Shown piece by piece: positions 17,283-26,919 of a DNA stretch of 64,000 nucleotides (positions are counted from its first letter, which is position 1; each line of letters starts with the position of its first letter). Both the position numbers and the translations under genes were made by a program. A model generated the notes under the pieces. The model was not told the origin of the DNA, made no database searches, and saw only the letters and a list, made by a program, of their open reading frames with translations. Origin of the DNA: Psychromarinibacter halotolerans (GTDB lineage Bacteria; Pseudomonadota; Alphaproteobacteria; Rhodobacterales; Rhodobacteraceae); contig NZ_JARGYD010000001.1 of the NCBI RefSeq assembly GCF_029168315.1, positions 620,001-684,000 of the forward strand, written 5' to 3'.

Positions 17283-17951
17283 TCAGGCGGCTTCCACCAG
17301 CCCGGCCACTGCGCGGAACACCGCCGCCCCGTCGGTGCCGCCATGCGCGTCGTCCACAGCGCGCTCGGGGTGCGGCATCAGGCCCAGCACCCGGCGATTG
17401 CCCGACAGAACGCCCGCGATATCGGCCACGGAACCGTTCGGGTTGTCGGTATAGGTGAAGGCGATGCGGTCCTCGTCCTGAAGCTGTTTCAGCGTGTCGG
17501 GATCGCAGACATAGTTGCCGTCGTGGTGCGCAACCGGCAGGTGGATCACCTGCCCGTCGGAATAATCGCGGGTGAAAACGCTGTCGGTCGTCGCGACGCG
17601 CAGGCCCACGCTGCGGCAGATGAACTTCAGCCCCGAGTTCCGCATCAGCGCACCGGGCAGCAGGCCGGTTTCGGTCAGCACCTGAAAGCCGTTGCAGATG
17701 CCGATGGCATGGCCACCGGCGTGCACGAAGTCGGCCAGCGCGCGGGTGATCGGCGACTGTGCCGCGATCGCGCCGCAGCGCAGGTAATCGCCGTAAGAGA
17801 ACCCGCCCGGCACCCCGACGATGTCCAGCCCTGCCGGCAGCGCGGTGTCCTTGTGCCAGACCATCGTGACCTCGGCGCCCGCGCGCTCGAAGGCCACCGC
17901 AAGGTCGCGGTCGCAGTTGGAGCCGGGATAGACGATGACGGCGGCTTTCAT
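17283..17951 (-). CDS. purQ: Phosphoribosylformylglycinamidine synthase, glutaminase subunit
   Basis: PurQ (222 residues) supplies ammonia from glutamine to PurL in the fourth step of purine synthesis. The class I amidotransferase triad is visible: nucleophile Cys in GICNGFQVL, and His/Glu in MPHPER. It begins MKAAVIVYPGSNCDRDLA, the usual start; GAGAGGAAAG lies just upstream. Its ATG overlaps the stop of the putative nuclease gene as ATGA. In relatives purQ normally sits right next to purS; here an alcohol dehydrogenase and a nuclease-like gene lie between them. Confidence 0.95.
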   Translation of the reverse strand: MKAAVIVYPGSNCDRDLAVAFERAGAEVTMVWHKDTALPAGLDIVGVPGGFSYGDYLRCGAIAAQSPITRALADFVHAGGHAIGICNGFQVLTETGLLPGALMRNSGLKFICRSVGLRVATTDSVFTRDYSDGQVIHLPVAHHDGNYVCDPDTLKQLQDEDRIAFTYTDNPNGSVADIAGVLSGNRRVLGLMPHPERAVDDAHGGTDGAAVFRAVAGLVEAA

Positions 17952-18781
17952 GTGGCTTTCCTCTCGTTCAAAACGACCCCGTAGCGCCTTTGCAGCGCGC
18001 TGGCATGGGCCTGAACCCAATCGGTTTCGGCGGTGCTCCAGTTATCCCAGAGTTCCGGGTAAGACAAATAGGAGAATTGCGGCGTTCCGCCTGATACGCG
18101 GTCGGCGAAGTCTTGCAGTTCCTGCCTATGGCGCCGGCATTCGGGGATTTGGTCCGCATCCCCCGGTTCCCAGAAGACATAGAGCAGGCGAGTTGAGTTT
18201 TCCCGGAACGTGTGCGCGAGCCCGAACGCATGTTTGACCAACTGTGCGGCATCAAGGTGACGGTAGCTTTGGGGGTCCTCTGACAGTCGAAGCATCTCTG
18301 CGAACCACGGACCGTCGCGCAGGTGATCTGGCAATTCGGTCCTGTAGCGGGCCGAAAAGGCCGCCCGGTGGGGCGAAAAATACTCCAGTAGCTTCGATTC
18401 CACACCCACGATCACATCCTTCGAGGTCACAAGAACATCGAGGTTCGGTGGCTGTGCGCGCGCCAGTCCGTTCGGGCATTTTACTTCAAATGCGATACTG
18501 CCGGCAGCCGGCAGATTGGGCATACGAAACGCGTTGAGCTTGCGTCGGAACGGGGCGAAGCTGTTGACCGCCAACGCTGAAGAGGAATGAGGGGCCCGAA
18601 ACTTGCCCTCCAATTCTTTGCCAGCTCCGCCGCTCAAATCGTCACGGAAATCTTGGTCGTCCACTCCATCGACAAGATTGTCCGCGAGCGAGACGACATA
18701 GCCCTTTTCATCCAGCGGGCAGTCACGCTCGCGAAGAAGGGCGTCTTGAAGGGCTGCCCTTGCTTTGCGGGATGCGCTCAT
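17948..18781 (-). CDS. Putative PD-(D/E)XK-type nuclease (PGN_0703-like)
   Basis: A 277-residue protein. Residues 50-75 hold AGKELEGKFRAPHSSSALAVN, and residues 113-130 hold NLDVLV...VGVESK, which fits the D-(x)n-ExK core of PD-(D/E)XK nucleases (Asp115, Glu128, Lys130). From memory this resembles the PGN_0703 putative restriction endonuclease family; confidence in the name is moderate. No methyltransferase is adjacent. Base composition is visibly lower than neighbours: one 60-base line in the gene counts about 53 percent GC against about 68 percent in the alcohol dehydrogenase. Both ends overlap neighbours by ATGA, so translation is tied to the pur operon. Probably acquired; could serve defence or be a domesticated nuclease. 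Confidence 0.6.
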   Translation of the reverse strand: MSASRKARAALQDALLRERDCPLDEKGYVVSLADNLVDGVDDQDFRDDLSGGAGKELEGKFRAPHSSSALAVNSFAPFRRKLNAFRMPNLPAAGSIAFEVKCPNGLARAQPPNLDVLVTSKDVIVGVESKLLEYFSPHRAAFSARYRTELPDHLRDGPWFAEMLRLSEDPQSYRHLDAAQLVKHAFGLAHTFRENSTRLLYVFWEPGDADQIPECRRHRQELQDFADRVSGGTPQFSYLSYPELWDNWSTAETDWVQAHASALQRRYGVVLNERKAT

Positions 18782-19821
18782 GACGAGAAATCGGTGATGA
18801 CGGCGACGCCCGGGGGGGCGGGTGCGTCGAAGGCGGCAAGTTCGTTGCTGGCCTGCGACAGGCCGATGCGGCGGGCGATCAAAGGGTTCAGGTCCACCTG
18901 CCCGCCTTCGATCAGCGACAGAAGGCTGGGATAGCGGTGGGCCGGCATCCCGCGTGTACCATAGATCGCCAGTTGACCGGAATAGACGGCATCCATCGGC
19001 AACGGCATCGTGACGTGGCTGCCGGCGGGCATTCCGACCTGCACCATACGTCCGAGTTTCCGAAGCGATAGCAAGGCGTTGCGGGTGGTTTCCGCGATCC
19101 CCAGCGCCTCGACGGCGACATGGGCGCCGCCGCCGGTGATCTCGCGCAGGTGCGCGACCGGGTCGCCCTTGGACGCGTCGATGGCCGCGTCGGCGCCAAG
19201 GTCCTGCGCGTGGTCCAGCTTTTCGCCCACCACGTCGACCACTGCGACGCGTGCGCCAAGCGCCCGGCCCAGCAGCATCGCGGACAGCCCGACCCCGCCG
19301 GTGCCCCAGACGGCCAGCCACTCGCCCGGCTTCAGCGCGGCGCGGCCGGTCAGCGCATGCCACGCGGTCGTCACCCGACAGCCAAGGGCCGCGGCAAGCG
19401 CCGGGTCCATCGACGCGGGCAGACGGGTCAGGTTGACGTCGGCATGGGCCACGGCGATGCGTTCGGCAAAGGCCCCGGCCACGGTGAAGCCGGGCACGAC
19501 CTGCGTGGGGCATGTCGTCTGGTTGCCGGACTGGCAGGCGGGGCATTGACCGCAGGCAAGGATGAAGGGCGCGATCACCCGATCACCGGGCGACCAGCGC
19601 GTGACGCGCGCGCCCGTCTCGACCACGATGCCGCAGTATTCGTGCCCGGGAACATGCGGCAGCACGATATCGGGATCGGTGCCGGTCCACGCGTGCCAGT
19701 CAGAGCGGCAGACGCCGCAGGCCAGAACCTCCAACACAACGCCGTCTTCGGGACAGACAGGATCGGGAAGGTCCTGCACCGACAGCGGCGCGCGGTATTC
19801 CGTCAGGACGGCCGCCTTCAT
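18778..19821 (-). CDS. Zinc-dependent alcohol dehydrogenase family protein
   Basis: Medium-chain dehydrogenase/reductase of 347 residues. Catalytic zinc site: Cys38 in CGVCRSDWH with His60/Glu61 in GHEYCG; structural zinc site: Cys90, Cys93, Cys96 and Cys104 in the CGQCPACQSGNQTTC segment. The Rossmann fold carries GTGGVGLSAM. It should oxidise an alcohol or reduce an aldehyde with NAD(P); the substrate is unknown. It lies 54 bases downstream of purS and its stop codon overlaps the start of the nuclease-like gene, so it appears to be part of the same transcript. Confidence 0.9.
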   Translation of the reverse strand: MKAAVLTEYRAPLSVQDLPDPVCPEDGVVLEVLACGVCRSDWHAWTGTDPDIVLPHVPGHEYCGIVVETGARVTRWSPGDRVIAPFILACGQCPACQSGNQTTCPTQVVPGFTVAGAFAERIAVAHADVNLTRLPASMDPALAAALGCRVTTAWHALTGRAALKPGEWLAVWGTGGVGLSAMLLGRALGARVAVVDVVGEKLDHAQDLGADAAIDASKGDPVAHLREITGGGAHVAVEALGIAETTRNALLSLRKLGRMVQVGMPAGSHVTMPLPMDAVYSGQLAIYGTRGMPAHRYPSLLSLIEGGQVDLNPLIARRIGLSQASNELAAFDAPAPPGVAVITDFSS

Positions 19822-19875
19822 GCCGCCACCCCGGCGGGCGAACGGCGCGTGGGCATCGTCCGCACCCGCCGCATG

Positions 19876-20115
19876 TCAGTCGATCTCGATCTCGTAGCTT
19901 TCGATCACCGTGTTGGCGAGAAGCTTCTCGCACATCGCGGTGACGCTGGTGCGGGCGGCGTCGGCATCGGTCTCGGCCAGATCGATCTCGATCACCTTGC
20001 CTTGCCGGACACCTTCGACCCCGTCGAAGCCCAGCGATCCAAGGGCGTGGCGCACGGCCTCGCCCTGCGGGTCAAGGACCCCGTTCTTCAGCATCACCTG
20101 AACACGCGCTTTCAT
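19876..20115 (-). CDS. purS: Phosphoribosylformylglycinamidine synthase subunit PurS
   Basis: Small subunit of the PurSLQ complex, 79 residues, beginning MKARVQVMLKNGVLDPQG. It bridges PurL and PurQ. I prefer the second ATG (20115) because GGGGG sits seven bases upstream and homologues start MKARV; the first ATG would add two residues. Follows purC on the same strand after about 80 bases. Confidence 0.93.
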   Translation of the reverse strand: MKARVQVMLKNGVLDPQGEAVRHALGSLGFDGVEGVRQGKVIEIDLAETDADAARTSVTAMCEKLLANTVIESYEIEID

Positions 20116-20196
20116 GTGCATACCCCCGGGGCCCGGCCCGTTGTCTTTGTCGTCAAGGTCTCGAAGTCAGCGAACCACACCAAGGCGGTGTCGCTT

Positions 20197-20958
20197 TCAA
20201 TTGATCAGGTGCGGCTTCGTCGCGTGGGTCACGTTCGACGGCAGCACGCCAAGGCGCCGCGCGACTTCCGTGTAGGCGTCCGCAAGGTTGCCAAGGTCAC
20301 GGCGGAACACGTCCTTGTCCAGCTTCTGGCCGGTTTCGATGTCCCACAGCCGGCACGAGTCGGGGCTGATCTCGTCCGCCACGATCAGGCGCTGGAAGTC
20401 GTTGTCCCAGACGCGGCCGATCTCGATCTTGAAGTCCACCAGACGGATGCCGACCGCCAGCATGATGCCGGACATGAAGTCGTTGACCCGCAGCGACAGC
20501 GCGACCATGTCGTCAAGGTCCTGCTGCGCGGCCCAGCCGAAGGCGATGACGTGCTCTTCCGTGACCAGCGGGTCACCCAGCGCGTCGTCCTTGTAGTAGA
20601 ACTCGATGATCGGCCGGGGCAGCGCGGTGCCCTCTGCAATGCCAAGCCGCTTCGACAGCGAACCGGCGGCCACGTTCCGCACGACGACTTCCAGCGGGAT
20701 GATCTCGACCTGGCGGATCAGCTGCTCGCGCATGTTGATGCGCTTGATGAAGTGCGTGGGCACGCCGATGTTGTTGAGGCCCGTCATGAAATACTCGGAC
20801 AGGCGGTTGTTCAGAACCCCCTTGCCGTCGATGACGTCTTTCTTCTCGGCGTTGAAGGCGGTGGCGTCGTCCTTGAAGTACTGCACCAGCGTGCCGGGCT
20901 CGGGGCCCTCGTACAGGATCTTCGCCTTGCCCTCGTAAAGCTTCTTGCGCCTTGCCAT
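20197..20958 (-). CDS. purC: Phosphoribosylaminoimidazole-succinocarboxamide synthase
   Basis: SAICAR synthase joins CAIR and aspartate with ATP in purine synthesis. The 253-residue protein starts MARRKKLYEGKAKILYEG with the glycine-rich nucleotide loop, and contains VVVRNVAAGSLSKRLG and EFYYKDD, family hallmarks. The ATG at 20958 has CGGAGA six bases upstream; the longer reading is not supported. First gene of the purC-purS-adh-nuclease-purQ unit, divergent from the zeta-inhibitor gene. Confidence 0.95.
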   Translation of the reverse strand: MARRKKLYEGKAKILYEGPEPGTLVQYFKDDATAFNAEKKDVIDGKGVLNNRLSEYFMTGLNNIGVPTHFIKRINMREQLIRQVEIIPLEVVVRNVAAGSLSKRLGIAEGTALPRPIIEFYYKDDALGDPLVTEEHVIAFGWAAQQDLDDMVALSLRVNDFMSGIMLAVGIRLVDFKIEIGRVWDNDFQRLIVADEISPDSCRLWDIETGQKLDKDVFRRDLGNLADAYTEVARRLGVLPSNVTHATKPHLIN

Positions 20959-21108
20959 GAAATCTCCGATCGGATGGGGTACGTATCCCGTCCCTGAGCG
21001 GCCCCTATAGGCCAGTTGACCGCACATCGCAAGACAAGGCGGGCCTTGCCTAACGCAGGTGCCACGGGCATATGGGGAACGACCGGAACGAGAGCCCGAG
21101 AGGACCCT

Positions 21109-21429
21109 ATGACCACCTTTGACGATCGCGAGAACGCCTTCGAGAACAAGTTCGCCCACGATGCCGAGATGCAGTTCAAGGCCGAGGCGCGTCGCAATAA
21201 GCTTCTGGGCCTGTGGGCCGCCGAGCTTATGGGCAAAAGCGGCTCGGACGCCGAGGACTATGCAAAGGAAGTCATCCGCGCCGATTTCGAGGAAGCCGGT
21301 GACGAGGACGTTTATCGCAAGGTGTCCGGCGATCTCGAAGGCAAGGCCGACGAAAAGACGATCCGCGCGAAGATGTCCGAGCTGATGACCGTCGCCAAGG
21401 CGCAGCTGATGGAAGAACTGCCGGAGTGA
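21109..21429 (+). CDS. F1FO-ATPase inhibitor zeta subunit (DUF1476)
   Basis: A 106-residue DUF1476 protein that begins MTTFDDRENAFENKFAHD. In Paracoccus and related alphaproteobacteria this family is the zeta subunit that binds F1 and blocks ATP hydrolysis, with the N-terminal segment as the inhibitory part. Predicted to be mostly helical, with no membrane segment. A clear AGAGGACC ribosome site precedes the ATG. Not linked to the atp operon here. Confidence 0.9.
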   Translation: MTTFDDRENAFENKFAHDAEMQFKAEARRNKLLGLWAAELMGKSGSDAEDYAKEVIRADFEEAGDEDVYRKVSGDLEGKADEKTIRAKMSELMTVAKAQLMEELPE

Positions 21430-21449
21430 CCCGCAGCCTGTTCTAAGCT

Positions 21450-21478
21450 TTCTGCGCCGGCGGTCCTGTCCGGCGGCG
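21450..21478 (+). terminator. GC-rich hairpin after the zeta gene
   Basis: CGCCGG and CCGGCG arms flank a nine-base loop shortly after the stop codon, followed by a weak GCGTTT. Weak terminator candidate. Confidence 0.35.
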
Positions 21479-21607
21479 CGTTTCCGGCCCTGCGTGGCCG
21501 TCCCTTCCCCACACCATCGTTAACCACCCTTCCCGCTCGACGCGGGTCTTAAGCCTTTGCGAAGGGCTTGTGGCGTATGCCCGTCGCGGGCTTGGCCGGA
21601 GGGTCGG

Positions 21608-23506
21608 ATGGTGCACCGCGCGACGGCGGACACGGACAATACGGAAAACGAGGATGGCCTGCGGGCCCTGCTGACCCGGCAGGTGCTGCCGCTGGGGCTG
21701 TTGGTGATCATGGGCTACCTGCTGATCCGGCAGCTTGCGGCGATGGACCTGCGGGCCGTCATCGCCGCGGCAGGTGACATCGGCGTGGGCCAGTGGCTGC
21801 TGGCGGTGCTGGCTACGGCGGGGAGCTTCTGGGCGTTCGGACGGTTCGAGTGGGTGATGCACCGGCTGGGCGCCACCGGCGCGCCGGAACGCTATGCGCA
21901 GATCGCCGGGATCGGCGCGGTCGGCGCGTCGCAGCTGACCGGCTTCGGCCTGCTGACGGGCGCGCTGGCGCGCTGGCGCATGTTCCCCGAGATGTCGGTG
22001 TGGCAGGCGATGCGGCTGACCGTGGGTGTCTCTGTCGCGTTCATGCTGTGTCTTGCCGTTCTGGCGGCGGCGACGCTGGCGGTGACGCCGGTGCTGTCCG
22101 GCGGCTGGCGCCTGCTTGCCGGTGTCGCGGTGATCGCGGCGATCGCGCTGTTTGCGATGTCGCTGTGGCGCCCCCGGCACTTGCTGCACATGCGCCGCGC
22201 CTTGCCGCCGATCCGGGCGCAGGTGCGGCTGATGATCTACACCGCCGCCGACACGGGGTTCGCCGCGCTTGCGCTGTACGTCCTGCTGCCAAAGGACGCT
22301 CTGCCCGCGCCGGACCTGTTCTATGCCGTCTTCCTGCTGGCGCTGTTCGCGGGCCTGTTCGGCACCACGCCGGGGGGCGTGGGACCGTTCGAGTATGTGA
22401 CGCTGACCTTCCTGCCCCACCTGCCGGAACCCGAACTGCTGGCGGCGATCATGGGGTTCCGGCTGGTGTATTTCGCCCTGCCCGCCTCGGTCGCGCTGCT
22501 GATCCTGCTGGCCGGTCCGGCGCTGCGGCGGCACGAGGATGCCGACCGCCCGGTGCTGGACCCGGTGATCGCGGCGCATGTGCCGCCGGTGAAGGCGCAG
22601 GCGCTGGCCTATACCGCCCGCCGGGCCGAGGCGGGGCTGATGCGGCAGGGCGCGTTCGACCTGCTGTGCAACGCGCACCACCTGCCGCTGTCGATGGTGG
22701 CCCTGACCGGGCAAAGCCTGATCATGCTGTCCGACCCGCTGCGCCGTGGGCAGGACCCTGCCATCGCGCTTCATGCGCTGGACCGCGCGGCCGAGGATCG
22801 GCTGCGGGTGCCGTGCGTCTACAAATGCGGCGGGCGCACCGCCGCCGCCGCGCGGCGGCTGGGCTGGTCGGTGATGCCCGTCTCGCACGAGGCGTGGCTT
22901 GATCCGCGCCGGTTCGACCTTGGCAGCCCGTCGCGGCGGCAATTGCGCCGACAGGTCCGCAAGGCCGAAAAAACGGACCTGACGCTGGTGTCGGACTGGG
23001 GCGCCGCGCTGCCGCTGGCCGAAATGCGCGCCCTGGCGGACACCCGTGAAAAGGCGCGGGGCTTTTCGATGGGGGTGTTTTCGGCGTTCTACGTCGCCGG
23101 GCAGCGGTGCCACCTTGCCTATCATGGCGACCGGCTGGTGGCGTTCCTGACCTTTCACGAAAGCCACGACGAACAGACGCTGGACCTTGTCGTGCACGGC
23201 GCCGACGCGCCGCAGGGCACCATGCACCTGCTGGTCACCCACGCCATCGAAGCCGCCGCCGACGAGGACTGCACCCGCCTGTCTCTGGCCGCCGTCCCGC
23301 GCGACTGGCCGCTGCCCAAGCCGCTGGCGCAGCGGTTCCGCAGCCTGTCCGGGTCCGACGGGTTGCGCCGGTTCAAGGCCAGCTTCGCCCCGTCATGGGA
23401 AACACTGTACGTCGCCGCCCCGACCCCGGCCAACCTTGGCCTTGCCGCCGTGGACCTTGCCGACCGCATCACCCGCCCGCGTGAGGCGCGAACGCCTCGG
23501 TCCTGA
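21608..23506 (+). CDS. MprF-like membrane protein with DUF2156 domain
   Basis: A 632-residue protein. The N-terminal half has about eight hydrophobic helices similar to the lysylphosphatidylglycerol flippase region; the C-terminal half is a soluble DUF2156 (LPG synthase C) domain with VVHGADAPQGTMHLL and SLAAVPRDWPLPK. MprF proteins transfer an aminoacyl group from tRNA to phosphatidylglycerol and flip the product. In alphaproteobacteria related proteins make other aminoacyl lipids, so the amino acid is open. I chose the ATG at 21608 because GGAGGG is five bases ahead. Confidence 0.83.
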   Translation: MVHRATADTDNTENEDGLRALLTRQVLPLGLLVIMGYLLIRQLAAMDLRAVIAAAGDIGVGQWLLAVLATAGSFWAFGRFEWVMHRLGATGAPERYAQIAGIGAVGASQLTGFGLLTGALARWRMFPEMSVWQAMRLTVGVSVAFMLCLAVLAAATLAVTPVLSGGWRLLAGVAVIAAIALFAMSLWRPRHLLHMRRALPPIRAQVRLMIYTAADTGFAALALYVLLPKDALPAPDLFYAVFLLALFAGLFGTTPGGVGPFEYVTLTFLPHLPEPELLAAIMGFRLVYFALPASVALLILLAGPALRRHEDADRPVLDPVIAAHVPPVKAQALAYTARRAEAGLMRQGAFDLLCNAHHLPLSMVALTGQSLIMLSDPLRRGQDPAIALHALDRAAEDRLRVPCVYKCGGRTAAAARRLGWSVMPVSHEAWLDPRRFDLGSPSRRQLRRQVRKAEKTDLTLVSDWGAALPLAEMRALADTREKARGFSMGVFSAFYVAGQRCHLAYHGDRLVAFLTFHESHDEQTLDLVVHGADAPQGTMHLLVTHAIEAAADEDCTRLSLAAVPRDWPLPKPLAQRFRSLSGSDGLRRFKASFAPSWETLYVAAPTPANLGLAAVDLADRITRPREARTPRS

Positions 23507-23637
23507 CGGATTCCGGGTTTCGGTCGCGCCCGGGTTATGATCATTGCCAGTTTACGCCATAATGGCGCCCGTGGCCTTGCGTAACCTTCGGGGATATGCC
23601 TTGTGCATCCCTGCCTCAAATCTATTGGACCTTTCAC

Positions 23638-24654
23638 ATGAGCGACGCCCTGTCCCGACTGCTTGCCGACCGCGACTGGCTTCTTGCGGACGGTGCCACC
23701 GGCACGAACCTGTTCAACATGGGCCTGTCGTCCGGCGACGCGCCCGAGTTCTGGAACGTGGACGAGCCCGACAAAATCCGCGCACTGTACAAGGGCGCCG
23801 TCGACGCGGGCAGCGACCTGTTCCTGACCAACTCGTTCGGCTCCAACGCCTCGCGGCTGAAACTGCACGACGCGGCGGACCGCGCCCGCGAACTGTCGCG
23901 CGTCGCCGCCGAACTGGGCCGCGAGATCGCGGATGCCTCTGGCCGCACGGTGGTCGTCGCGGGCTCGGTCGGCCCGACCGGAGAGATCATGGCCCCGATG
24001 GGCACCCTCACTCACGCCATCGCGGTCGAGATGTTCCACGAACAGGCCGAGGGTCTGAAAGAAGGCGGCGCCGATGTCTTGTGGGTCGAGACGATCAGCG
24101 CCCCCGAAGAGATGAAGGCCGCCGCCGAGGCCGCGAAGCTGGCCGGGATGCCCTTCGTCGGCACCATGAGCTTCGACACCGCCGGGCGCACGATGATGGG
24201 CCTGACCTCGCAAGGTTGGGCCACGCTGGCCGAGAAGCTGCCGCAAGTGCCGCTGGCTTTCGGCGCGAACTGCGGCGTGGGCGCGTCCGACCTGCTGCGC
24301 ACCGTGCTGGGTCTGTCGAGCCAGGGCAGTTCGCTTCCCATCGTGGCGAAAGGCAACGCGGGCATTCCGAAATACGTCGAGGGGCATATCCACTATGACG
24401 GCACGCCCGAGCTGATGGCGGATTACGCGGTCATGGCGCGGGATTCCGGCGCGACGATCATCGGCGGCTGCTGCGGCACCATGCCCGAGCACCTTGAAAA
24501 GATGCGCGAGGCGCTGGAAACCCGCCCGAAAGGCGAGCGTCCGTCGCTGGAAGCCATCGCGGAGACGCTTGGCGGGTTCTCGTCGCCCAGCGACGGGACC
24601 GAGGCCGACGCCCCTGCCCCCGACCGCAGCCGCCGCCGGCGTCGTCGCGGCTGA
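23638..24654 (+). CDS. bmt: Homocysteine S-methyltransferase domain protein (Bmt)
   Basis: A 338-residue homocysteine-binding domain protein. LLADGATGTNLF near the start, GANCG (Cys212) and GGCCGT (Cys278, Cys279) give the three zinc-thiolate ligands that activate homocysteine. It corresponds to betaine-homocysteine methyltransferase or to the N-terminal module of MetH. The length and the nearby corrinoid protein suggest it may act as one part of a split methionine synthase, as described for Roseobacter relatives as I recall. The C-terminus is a short Arg-rich tail. Converges on the radical SAM gene. Confidence 0.87.
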   Translation: MSDALSRLLADRDWLLADGATGTNLFNMGLSSGDAPEFWNVDEPDKIRALYKGAVDAGSDLFLTNSFGSNASRLKLHDAADRARELSRVAAELGREIADASGRTVVVAGSVGPTGEIMAPMGTLTHAIAVEMFHEQAEGLKEGGADVLWVETISAPEEMKAAAEAAKLAGMPFVGTMSFDTAGRTMMGLTSQGWATLAEKLPQVPLAFGANCGVGASDLLRTVLGLSSQGSSLPIVAKGNAGIPKYVEGHIHYDGTPELMADYAVMARDSGATIIGGCCGTMPEHLEKMREALETRPKGERPSLEAIAETLGGFSSPSDGTEADAPAPDRSRRRRRRG

Positions 24655-24668
24655 CACCGGCACGACGG

Positions 24669-25763
24669 TCAGAACAGCTCTAGCTGGTCCCCCTTTCGCG
24701 GGGGGATCCGGAACAGCGAACAGTCCAGCGGCGGCAGGTCGGTCGACAGGCCCAGCCGGCGCACCGCCAGCCGGAACCGCTGGTCGATCAGCTCGGCATA
24801 GCCACCCTGCCCCCGCATCCGGCGCCCCCACTCGGCGTCATAGTCCTTGCCGCCATGCGCCTCGCGCACCTTGTCCATCACGCGGGTCATCCGGTCGGGG
24901 TAATGCTCGGCCAGCCAGTCGCGGAACATCGGGCTGACCTCGTGCGGCAGGCGCAGCATGATCCAGCTTGCGCCGATTGCACCCGCATCTCGCCCTGCCG
25001 CCAAGATGCGCTCAAGATCGGGATCGGTCAGGCCCGGGATCATCGGGGACGCCATGACCCGCACCTGCACCCCCGCCTTCGCCAGCCGCTCGATCGCGCG
25101 CAGGCGGCGTTCGGGCGATGGCACGCGCGGTTCCATCCGGCGTGACAGGTCGCGGTCCATCGTGGTGACCGAGATGCCGACGCGCACAAGGTTGTCGGCG
25201 GCCATCTCGGACAGGATGTCGATGTCCCGCTCGATCAGCGTGCCCTTTGTCACGATCCCGACTGGGTGCCGGAAGTCGCGCAGCACCTCCAGCGTCCGGC
25301 GCATCAGGCCATAATCCTTCTCGATCGGCTGATAGGGATCGGTATTGGTCCCGATGGCCAGCGTGCGCGGGCGATAGCGTTTCGCGGCCAGTTCCTTGGC
25401 CAGCACCTCTGGCGCGTCGGGGCGCGCGATCAGCTTGGTCTCGAAATCCAGCCCCGGCGACAGGCCAAGATAGGCGTGCGTCGGTCGCGCGAAGCAATAG
25501 ATGCAGCCGTGTTCGCACCCCCGGTACGGGTTGATCGAGCGGTCGAATGGCACGTCGGGCGACGTGTTCCGCGTGATCACCGTGCGCGGGCGTTCCTCGG
25601 ACACCTCGGTGCGTAGGGGCGGCAGATCCTCGTCCCGGTCCCAACCGTCGTCGACGGCCGAAGATGCCAGCCGTTCGAAGCGGTTGGCGGGATTTCCAAG
25701 CGCCGCGCGCCCCTTGCGCCGGTCGGGCGCGACAGTGCTATCTGAGGTCATGTGCGAGTCCAT
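24669..25763 (-). CDS. Radical SAM protein, PA0069 (SplB-like) family
   Basis: A 364-residue radical SAM enzyme with the cluster motif CEHGCIYC at residues 83-90 after PFDRSINPYRG, which is typical of the PA0069 subfamily that resembles spore photoproduct lyase. The substrate is unknown. Two close ATGs (25763 and 25751) are possible; neither has a good ribosome site, so the start is tentative. Its start region is divergent from the corrinoid operon. Confidence 0.85.
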   Translation of the reverse strand: MDSHMTSDSTVAPDRRKGRAALGNPANRFERLASSAVDDGWDRDEDLPPLRTEVSEERPRTVITRNTSPDVPFDRSINPYRGCEHGCIYCFARPTHAYLGLSPGLDFETKLIARPDAPEVLAKELAAKRYRPRTLAIGTNTDPYQPIEKDYGLMRRTLEVLRDFRHPVGIVTKGTLIERDIDILSEMAADNLVRVGISVTTMDRDLSRRMEPRVPSPERRLRAIERLAKAGVQVRVMASPMIPGLTDPDLERILAAGRDAGAIGASWIMLRLPHEVSPMFRDWLAEHYPDRMTRVMDKVREAHGGKDYDAEWGRRMRGQGGYAELIDQRFRLAVRRLGLSTDLPPLDCSLFRIPPRKGDQLELF

Positions 25764-25921
25764 GCGCTGAAAATAGAACGTAAAGGGAACATCGGCTAGT
25801 ACCGATTCCGCGAGGCGTCGGTCACGGACCGCCCGATGTCGCAATCGGCCGCCCCAACATCGGCGCATTCGCCCAGTAATGAAGAAGACCCAGCGTAATC
25901 GATCCGTGCGGGAGACTTTGC

Positions 25922-26626
<705 letters not shown>

Positions 26627-26703
26627 CGGAACAGACCGGCGCGCGCTGAAAAGGTTGCGCCGCGTCCGCCGTGGCCCCACATTCCATGACAGGAGGTGCC
26701 GGG

Positions 26704-26919
26704 ATGCCGCTGGACAAGTTCGTTCTACTGCTGGTGATCGTCGTCGTGGCGGCGGGGATCACCGTCTGGGTCGCCAGCCTTGCGCTGACGGCCCTTGCCG
26801 TGCCGGGCGCGTGGCTGGCCTTCATTCCCGCCGCGCTGGTGGGGTACGTGGTCTGGCGCGTGATCGCCGACCGGATCGGAAACGCCGAGGACGATCACTA
26901 TGACCACATCGAAAAATGA
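26704..26919 (+). CDS. Small two-helix membrane protein
   Basis: A 71-residue protein with two hydrophobic helices (about 4-28 and 34-53) and an acidic tail ending DDHYDHIEK. A strong AGGAGGT lies seven bases ahead of the ATG at 26704. It overlaps the next gene by 20 bases. I do not recognise a family. Confidence 0.65.
   Translation: MPLDKFVLLLVIVVVAAGITVWVASLALTALAVPGAWLAFIPAALVGYVVWRVIADRIGNAEDDHYDHIEK

Noticed and set aside
23555..23567. CGCCAT-A-ATGGCG palindrome upstream of bmt as a SAM riboswitch
   Set aside because: No conserved SAM-II or SAM/SAH riboswitch core could be seen; too short for an aptamer.
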